DNA of 64,000 nucleotides, taken from the NCBI GenBank assembly GCA_031772625.1, contig CM062820.1, positions 84,798,069 to 84,862,068 on the forward strand, written 5' to 3'. Origin of the DNA: Pinus tabuliformis. Lineage: Eukaryota; Streptophyta; Pinopsida; Pinales; Pinaceae. Below are positions 56,441 to 64,000 of the stretch, piece by piece (position 1 is the first letter of the stretch; each line of letters starts with the position of its first letter). The notes below the pieces were generated by a model. That model had not been told where the DNA came from. It did no database searches and saw nothing but the letters and a program-made list of their open reading frames with translations. The position numbers and the translations under genes were made by a program.

Positions 56441-58085
56441 TGGTTTTGATAAGTTAGAATAAATTAAACAAAAAATGAAAATGTATTTACAAAATGTTAA
56501 GATAGGATATGGACAAAAAGAATATTGAATAAAAAATGTTAGGAAAATATTTTGATAAATATGTCCATATCAAAGAAAATGTTAGGGTAGATGCCCTAAA
56601 AAATAAAGGCAAAATAAAATGTTAGGTTAGAGAGAAAAGAAAAAGAAATCAACTCTGAAAGTGTTGCAAATCTAAATGCCACTACTTTGTTCTAAATTCA
56701 GTTTGAAAAATAATAGTTGTGTGCAGTTTGTTTAGATGGCACACTAGGTTATTTTATTCAATTATATAGTTGCATCATAATTGGATTTGTTTTAAATTAA
56801 TTCTCATAGGTAGAAAATAAATTGGCTCAAAACTTTAATCTGAGTCAATGGAAGAAATAAGGAATAGAGATAGGTTGTTCATAAAAAGAAAATATTGGGT
56901 TGCTAGTTCAAATGCACTCTGAAAAGATAAGTAAAAATGTTAGGAATAGAAGGGTAGGTAGAAATGTGAAAGTTTGGGATGCTGAATTTTTTTTTTCCTA
57001 AAGATCAATATCGCATCGCATCATTCATGAGTGAATGAACCCTGGGTGGAAGAAGGTGTGATTTGTGATTCCTATGCTATCACTTCATTCATTAAAACAC
57101 TCGGACCTGCTAGCACCTAAATCTGCCTTAGGCTGAAAGAAGGCAAAAATTTGGGTAACCACAAACCACGCTCAGTCTGGTAGCTAGCCCTACCACAGCA
57201 GGGGAGGGCTCTCTCCAAGTCACGCTCAGTGAATGGATAAGCAAAAATGGTCTGAGATGAATTACAATGCAATATTTACCTTAGGCTAGTAAGTGAAAAG
57301 GGATTTTGAAAACAATTTTATGAATGATCGAGCTTCTGGGATGTATCTGGGACTGGCGCTCAGCGAAGAACAGAGAATTGAATATGAAGGCATAGATTAT
57401 TCTGTGAGGCAAGGTAGGCGGAAAGAGAAGCAATTTCGGTTTAAGGTAACGCGGAATGGAAAGATTGCTGAAGAAAGTGAAAAGGGCATAGTCGCATGAA
57501 TCCCTTTCAATAGAAGAATAACACTGTACATGAAATTTTCCCACAGGCAGAGCAATATAAATTGAATTCTACCTAATCTCACTTAGAAAATTTCACTGAA
57601 ATGAAATGTGAATTAAATTATGAAACATAACAAGATACATATGGAACATAAGAACACATTTGCTACACTCACAACCACACGAATCTCATGAAATAGAGCC
57701 ACTTCCCTTCATTAATTCTCTGTCAAAAATACATAGTGCAGAAACAAAGTTTCTTTCCCACAGTCTCCCAGAAGTTACAAGCCAACCAACCCTTTGCAAA
57801 TAGATTGCATACAATATATAGAATGTGTAAGGAAGAGATAGAACACCCAAGGGTTGGGGAGTTACTCAAATCATTAGAAAATGGAGATGAAGAGCCAACC
57901 ATCAGCTACAGGTGCAACGTTACAAACATGACATTTGGCCTTAGTGACCGTTTGCCTTCCTTCGCCCCTTGGATAGAAGCCCATCTGGAGAGAAAATACT
58001 TTAAATGCCACCTTTGGTGCCAAAAGACTGAAGTGTAGATGAGCGGGCCCACTTGGAGAACTCGCGAAATGGAAGCAAATTAGCA
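56441..58085. other. Gene-free interval
   Basis: AT-rich to about 57000. 57000-58085 is less AT-rich, with a few short open frames on both strands that overlap one another and have no recognisable product. Confidence 0.35.
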
Positions 58086-60160
58086 ATTTTTTCCTCTGTG
58101 CGTTGTGCCATTTTCTCTGTGCGTCATGCTACTTTGGGGCCTATTTTGGGGCAATTGTAGGTGTCCAAAATGTGCCCAAGTGGGCTTTCTGGAAAGCCTG
58201 TCCTGTCTAGTTTCTAACCCAACTAGAATTTTCAAATTTTGTTCTCATTTTCCGCTCCAAATCTTCATTCTCCCAAGACTGCTTTCTGTGTGTCAAAAAA
58301 GTGGCAGAGAGGCCATTTTTTGGTGTTTTTTGACCTTTAGGAGACTCAGATCTTGTTAAAATTTCTTGCCCAGACACCAGTAGTCGTAATTTTCCATGTT
58401 GAATCTGAATCTGCAAGCCATTCCTCATTTAGAGCCCTAGAATTTTAGCGTCGCGCCAGTGGTGCGGCGCACAGGGAGAAAATCCCTGTTTTTTGCACAA
58501 AAAATTCAAAATTTCAAAATGTGCTCCAAATTTCTTGAAATTTGGTCTGGAGCTTCTTCATTAATTGTTATGGTGGGCCAAGGATTGCCTCGGCCAATAT
58601 TCAGAGTCGATCATGCTCTTTTTGCCTCTTTTGCCTTCAAATTCCTTATTCGTGCCTTGCAAACCTTGTTCTGTTCCTAATAGTGGTTTTTCATGTTCCT
58701 GAGCATGTCCCTGTCCTTGTTTGCTTTCGCCAACACCTTCTCTAAGTGGATGTGGATCCTCTCAAGCCAAATCTCTCAATCAGCCTCTATCTCCTGTTGA
58801 ATAGGTGTCTTCTCATTTAGGCTTCTTTGGGCAGCATGCTGGTCTTGACGGATGTTTTGCAGTTCCATGATCTCATGCTGGTCCTCAAGCCGCTTGTTTC
58901 TTTGCTCCAAATACTTGATGATCCATTTGGCCCTCTCGACATTGAGTGAAAATTCTTGGATCTCTGTGTTCTGCTCCTGAATAGTCATCCTAAGTCGGGC
59001 GCTCTCCACATGTGCATCATCATCTTGAATGAGGATGAAATCGGCCTCCTGTTCACCTGATGGCCCCTCGTCATGGATGGGCTTCCTGTCCTTGTCCTCC
59101 TGGGAGCCTGTTCTTCCAGGGATATATCACTTCGAGTCTCCACCTCATACTCTGATGAACCCTCAGACCATGACTGTTGTTTGTAAATTGAATTCAGGCT
59201 ACCCTTTGATTATAGTGAAGCTGGAGGTTGCTTTGACAATCTGCCACCAAGGGGACAATCAAACAGGGAATATTAGGAAGGGAATGATGTAATGGGAATA
59301 AGTGTTAAAGGGAGAGATTTTTCAGGGACTTGGGAGTAGTTTGGGTATAGTGTTGATGGGGTAGGGTTTGTGTTGTTTGCAAGGTAGGGTTTGGGGGTTT
59401 TTTGAGCAATAGGGAGAGAGGAAAAGGAGTATGATTTTTTGGTAGGGTTAGGGTAGTGATTATAGTGACAATAGCATAGGGGAATGAGTAGTGGGGGTAG
59501 GGTAGGAATCACCTTGGCAACACTATCACTGTAGCACAAACCCTAGGATCATGTTTTTTGGTGTTTTCTTGTGGTTGGTTTCATGAGTTTTGTTGCATTC
59601 AATCCTAGCCATAAACCACCATATCCTTTATGAACTTTGATGAACAAGTGATGTTATAGAGCCTACCTTGCAATTTGATGGGCTTTACAAGAAATTTGAG
59701 GCAATTTGTCACAACTTTAGGCCTTTTTTCCCTCTGCGCCGCGCTCTCTATGTGCGCCGCGCCAGTGTAAATTTACACTGGAAATTTTCTCCCAGTGCGC
59801 GGCGCTCCCTCTGTGCATCGCACTCTTTTCCAGGTGACATTTGGAGGCTTTCCTGGTGTCCAAATTGGGCGCAGGATAGCCCGTTGGAAAGGTATTTGAG
59901 TCTAATTTCCAACCCAACAAGAATTTTACAATTTTGAGTTCATGTTCATTGTAAAAAATCAAATCTCCAAGACTGGTCAAAATGTGCCACATGAGGCTAC
60001 CTAAAGGCAGAGTGATGTTACAGTCAACTTTTGAATGCCTTACTCAACTCCAAATTGAGCTCATGATAGCTCATTGGAGAGATATTGGTGTCTAGATATC
60101 ATTTGACTCACCAATCAAGTCATTTGGCCAACTGAGCTAGGAGAAAATTTGATTTTCCCA
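58086..60160. repeat. Diverged repeated blocks with GCGCC-rich motifs
   Basis: A block with CTGTGCG(T/C), a GTGTCCAAA stretch, TTTC(T/C)AACCCAAC(T/A)AGAATTTT and CCAAGACTG occurs at 58090-58290 and 59800-59975, and more weakly at 60040-60130. CGCGCC/GGCGCG words cluster near 58450 and 59740-59815. 59762-59781 is a perfect 20-base palindrome. Confidence 0.5.
58490..59075 (-). pseudogene. Coiled-coil protein relic
   Basis: A minus-strand frame from about 59075 (DEGPSGEQEADFIL) runs through a charged coiled coil (SARLRMTIQEQNTEIQEF and KYLEQRNKRLEDQHEIMELQ). It continues past TGA (58776) and further stops to about 58490, with RIHIHLEKVLAKANKDRD and NIGRGNPWPTITINEEAPDQ still readable. Most likely the C-terminal part of a mobile-element or plant structural protein; family not recognised. 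Confidence 0.45.
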
Positions 60161-61331
60161 AGGTCACTTTAGAGGTGCATCAATTCTCCCGAGGCAACTA
60201 TATTTTTGACATTTCTCCAAAACCATGACACCTGTGTAAAAAGTGAAGGAGTTTTTTCTTCCTTGGAGTGTTGTGGACAAAAATCTCTCTTAGTTTTCCC
60301 AAATTCATCTTTTATTGCTCAGAAACCTCATTTGAGTGCAACCTATCCCGATGTGTGGAACAAGGGATTTGTCGAAATGAAGCGAAATGAAGGGGATAGG
60401 GAGCTTCTAAGTTCTTGAGGAAATTTTGGGAAGTAGGGACAGATGTTAGGAAGTAGGGGAAAGTGGAATCTCAGAGATTGAGTGAGGGGAAGGGGTCGAA
60501 AAAGGCAAAACACAGGTCTAGCCTAGAAAATTGCCAGTTTGTAGCAAGAAACTAGGGTTTGTGCGAAAATGAGGAATTTGGGGGATCTCAGTGATGGGAA
60601 GTGTTTGATAAGGTACTTTAAGGATAGGGGAAGGTGTATGAACATCAGGATACAAGGTTTGCCGATGATTTGGCCGTCCAAGAGAAATAGCCTTCAAAAC
60701 CCTAGGAGAGGGAAATGACCTTACCTAGGCACAACTGAAGCATGAACAAGGGGTAAAATGACCTAGTGGGACTTGACATGATAATGAAAACTCTCTGAAT
60801 GATGGTACACTCAGCTCAACGATGATGTGGACTGAAATTTGGACAACTTTGAGAAGGGTAAAGTCAAACCCTACACCTAATGCCTAGTGACCAAATTTTG
60901 CTTGGAGACTCACTGAAATGACAAAATTTGACCTTGGCACCTTAAAATCACTTTGTAGGAGCCTGTTTGATCACTGAGGAAGGTTGCAAAGACTGAAACT
61001 AACATTGGCTCCAATATGGATGGTAGCTCCTTGGAGGTGCCAAGAACTACAGATCTTTGGGTGAGCAGACAGTGCCTTCGTCCATTGGGCTATGGAGTCC
61101 ATTATTTCGACAAACCAACATGACTCAATTTATTGAATGAAACTTGACTCAAACTGACTCAATGCGAACTGAAATGACTGAAAAACTTGACTCTATGCAA
61201 AAGGAAATGACTCATGACTGACTTAACTAAAACAAGAACTGACAAAACTTATTCAATGGCAGCAGTCCATCAAGATTCGAGGGTTTCAAATCATGATGAC
61301 AGCCACCTGCGTACTAATGCAATATGTACAA
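60161..61331. other. Gene-free interval downstream of the gag relic
   Basis: No convincing gene. 61130-61230 is rich in GACTCA/TGACT words (ACTGACTCA-type direct repeats), and 60420-60640 is G-rich with GGGGAA words. Confidence 0.4.
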
Positions 61332-63907
61332 TCATGTGTAATGTGTCTTCCAATGTAACCAATCAAGTAGATGCCTCCTTGATTGATTCTCTGGATCAGA
61401 TCTTCTGGTCAACAACAGATACTGGTAACTGGGCCTCCAAAAACATAATTGACCATGATCTCCTTCATCACTGAATACTGCAATAATGACCTTCACTGCT
61501 GACTGTAACAGATTTGCCATTGGATCATGAAAAACATGAAGATTTACCTCCTGCTGAGGAAACAAGATGTCTTTTTCTTTTGATTCTGATCTTCCTTCAT
61601 AATGTACTTCAGAAAAAGTATGTTCCTGGTCCTCAAAAATTTTTGAACAAGCAGATGAGCGAATTTCCTCTTCAAATAACACTTCAAAACATGAAACATA
61701 TGAGGAAGAGTCTGAAAGAAAATCCTGAATGTTCTGCTCTTTTGTAGCCTGAATGTATTGTAGGTCACCTTCATATGATATGACAACCAGATTGTCTTTG
61801 CATTCATCAATCATGAGAAAAGAAACTTCGAATGATTCTTGAAACCCAAGCATGACATTTCTATCATCTACCAATGATTCATCCAAGGAAACTTTTTCAC
61901 TTACTTGAACAAAGATCTCATCTTGTTGTTCATAGAGGGAATGAGCTACCTCCTCACCATCTGTCTCTTGATCTGATTTATCATCCCCATTATCTGAGAT
62001 TGGAACATAATTTTCTTGCATATCATCTTTTATTTCCACCAGATCTGAAACAAAACTTCTTCTTTCATCATTTCCAGCCATATGGAATTCTTCAACCTGC
62101 TGATCTATAAAGCTATTCACCGGACTGTCATCCTTTTCTTTGGAGATATTATGAATATTCTGCCTTATAAACTGAAATGCTTCATAACACAAGGGTACAG
62201 AATCCCTTGCATCATTAAATCATGTATTTTGGCTGCCTCACCTTCAACATTAAAACTGAGAGATTGTTGATTTCCTACAAGCTTTTCATTTGAAGATTTA
62301 CTATGAAATTTACCCTGCAAAAACTGAAATGATTCAAAATAGAGAGGTAAGGAATCTTCTTGTATCGTTTGATCATATAAGCCAGCTTCTATGTCTTCAT
62401 GTGCAACCTGAATATTAATGGCACTTGGGGGCTGGAACTCTGAATATAAGAAGTCTAGAACAAAGTTTTCAACTCCCTCAAGAGGATCCAAATCAAGATT
62501 TGTCGATAGATGATGTCTGATTGCATGGAAATTATCTCTGATGAACTGACATGAATCAAAGCACAAAGGCAAAGATCCTTCACTTACCTCAAAATCTGCT
62601 GCACTTTCTTCATCGTTTCCATAGCTGATATGTCTCGGTTGATCACTGTACTCGAGCCACTGTAAGCGAACTTCCTCATCCCATAAACTGGCTGCTGATT
62701 TGTCTGCAAGATTAGCTTCTGTTTGGAGAGAATAATCATCATCATCATACTGATCAAACTGAGGAAAATCGTCAGTATAAAACACGTCATCAAGCATACA
62801 TGTCATATCAACAAGTCTTTCTTCTCCAATATGATCTACAAAACAATGCTTATGACTACTGAGATAAGAAACATAATGTTTTGGATCAGCCACTTGTTCA
62901 TGAACGCCGTTTTCATCTTTTGCAGTCATTTTTCTCACCATCTCTTCTAATGCACTCACCAAAATGTCAAGCTTTTCCTCTGAAGGTGTAGTTTTCTCTA
63001 GATCCACGTTTTTCATCTCTTCTTCTTTCAACCTTTCCCTTCTGATCAGAAAATGAGCCTCTACATTTACTGCATTGTTCTGCATCTCTTCAAGTGTTGC
63101 GACATTCTTTTCTCTCAGCTAAAACTCCATTTCCGGATCAAAGGCACCCAGGTAGTGCAAGAGAGCAAATCCAGGAGGGGGTCTTATATCAACCGGCATT
63201 GAATAATAAACTTGATTAAATCTGGCTGAAAATTGTTGTACTGTCTCCCCTGGTAGTCTTTTCAGCTGATTATACTCTTCTACGATAAGGAAAAGGTTCT
63301 GTCTGATCCTCCACCTATCAAGAAAAACTTTGATGAACTGCTGTAAATCTATGATGCTTGCATTCGGCAGGGCTTTGAACCAACTCTTGAATTTGCCTTG
63401 CAAAGAAAGAGCAAAAAGCCTTATACTGACATCTCCTTCATTAATTTCAAAAAGGTTTATAAAAGTCTCAACATTCTGCACATGTTGCTCAGCATTGACA
63501 TTCTTACATTCACCACCAAATCTTGGAAAGTATAAATCATAGTTTTTGGGGAAAGCATGAAGAACAGAAGGTAAAACAAGAGGTTTATACCTATCTGGGA
63601 TTATAACAGCTGTAGGGATATGTACCAGAGCTATGGGATCAGTTTTGTTTTCTTTAGGCTCATCACTCTGAAGAGAGTCATCATAAGATGTAGGAAAAGT
63701 AAGGAAGCCAGGATCAAAGGGAAACTCACTATTTACACTTTTTGAATAGATCGAGTGAAGATTTTGATCACCTTTATCATACAAAAAATTCTGAAAAATT
63801 TTCAGGGCAGCTTCAAGAACAGCGAAGAAGTAATTTACAAGAAAGCAGAGTAGAATCTGAATACCATTCCACTTTGGATACCCGAACTTTGTGTAAGATC
63901 CTTCCAT
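61332..63907 (-). pseudogene. Retrotransposon gag with acidic repeat-bearing C-terminal tail
   Basis: The frame starts MEGSYTKFGYPKWNG at 63907. The Retrotrans_gag core lies at about 63560-63120 (RLFALSLQGKFKSWFKALPN, then PGETVQQFSARFNQVYYSMP and PPPGFALLHYLGAFDPE). A TAG at 63119, at an expected Gln, is the only stop until 62165, where a one-base shift moves reading to the frame ending at 61332. The long tail is strongly acidic (for example QYDDDDYSLQ) and repeats a motif three times: LPLCFDSCQFIRDNFH (about 62560), LPLYFESFQFLQGKFH (about 62340) and VPLCYEAFQFIRQNIH (about 62190). The knuckle is missing and no protease is seen. The primer site is just upstream. Confidence 0.65.
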
Positions 63908-63928
63908 TTTCGTAGAGAAAGAGTTAGT

Positions 63929-63946
63929 CCTCCAGTGGAGTCACCA
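63929..63946 (-). promoter_or_regulatory. Possible primer-binding site before the gag
   Basis: Minus strand TGGTGACTCCACTGGAGG lies about 20 bases before the gag start, where many plant gypsy elements have TGGCGACTC-type or similar sequence. The tRNA is not assigned. The LTR would lie past the right edge. Confidence 0.4.
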
Positions 63947-64000
63947 TGAAGCACCGATTGTTGGATTCTTCAGTGAATGGAGTTGCCAGGTGAATGATTT

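Noticed and set aside
61015..61085. tRNA-like word order on the minus strand (TAGCCCAATGG ... GTTC)
   Set aside because: The T-arm lacks a proper GGTTCRANYCC box and the acceptor ends do not pair; not called as a tRNA.

Overview
The window looks like a stretch of a large, repeat-dense plant nuclear genome. A seed plant, plausibly a gymnosperm, is my inference, because no intact host gene is present and almost everything is nested, decayed retrotransposon DNA. Recognisable parts are several Ty3/gypsy lineages, a plant L1-type LINE with a C-terminal RNase H, and a fragment of a plant mitochondrial ribosomal protein bL27 gene. There are no bacterial operons, CRISPR arrays or rRNA genes.

Layout. 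1-1935 and 5545-7380 (minus) are two parts of one Tat-like Ty3/gypsy gag-pol. They are separated by about 3.6 kb that carries an unrelated 668-codon frame (2899-4905) broken by one TGA. 9130-14494 (plus) is a decayed chromovirus-type gypsy element (A) with very short LTRs. 14760-25140 (plus) is a second gypsy element (C, Tekay/Del-like). It is interrupted first by an LTR-like segment (about 15330-16215) and then by a 3.8-kb element (17158-20972) with 166-bp, about 98% identical terminal inverted repeats that encloses part of a third gypsy element (B). Element C loses its normal integrase end at about 23970 and runs into an unrecognised decayed coding block.

25990-28560 is AT-rich dispersed repeat. 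29411-36600 (minus) is a LINE with ORF1, ORF2 and a poly(A) tail. 36600-46500 holds tandem repeats, dispersed repeat copies, microsatellites, the bL27 relic and a MITE-like inverted-repeat unit. 46553-54176 is a poly(A)-tailed retroposon with about 19-bp target duplications. Inserted in it is a complete LTR element (47206-53146, minus) with 1.9-kb LTRs, a 5-bp target duplication and one intact 388-codon gene (coiled coil, G-patch, two CCHC knuckles). 54650-61300 is mostly noncoding repeat plus a coiled-coil relic, and 61332-63907 (minus) is a gag with an acidic repeat-bearing tail.

The most interesting objects are the inverted-repeat element carrying retrotransposon genes and the apparently non-autonomous LTR element with an intact G-patch/zinc-knuckle gene. 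Across the coding relics most in-frame stops are TAG, TAA or TGA where a conserved Gln, Arg or Trp codon is expected, which suggests cytosine-methylation decay.
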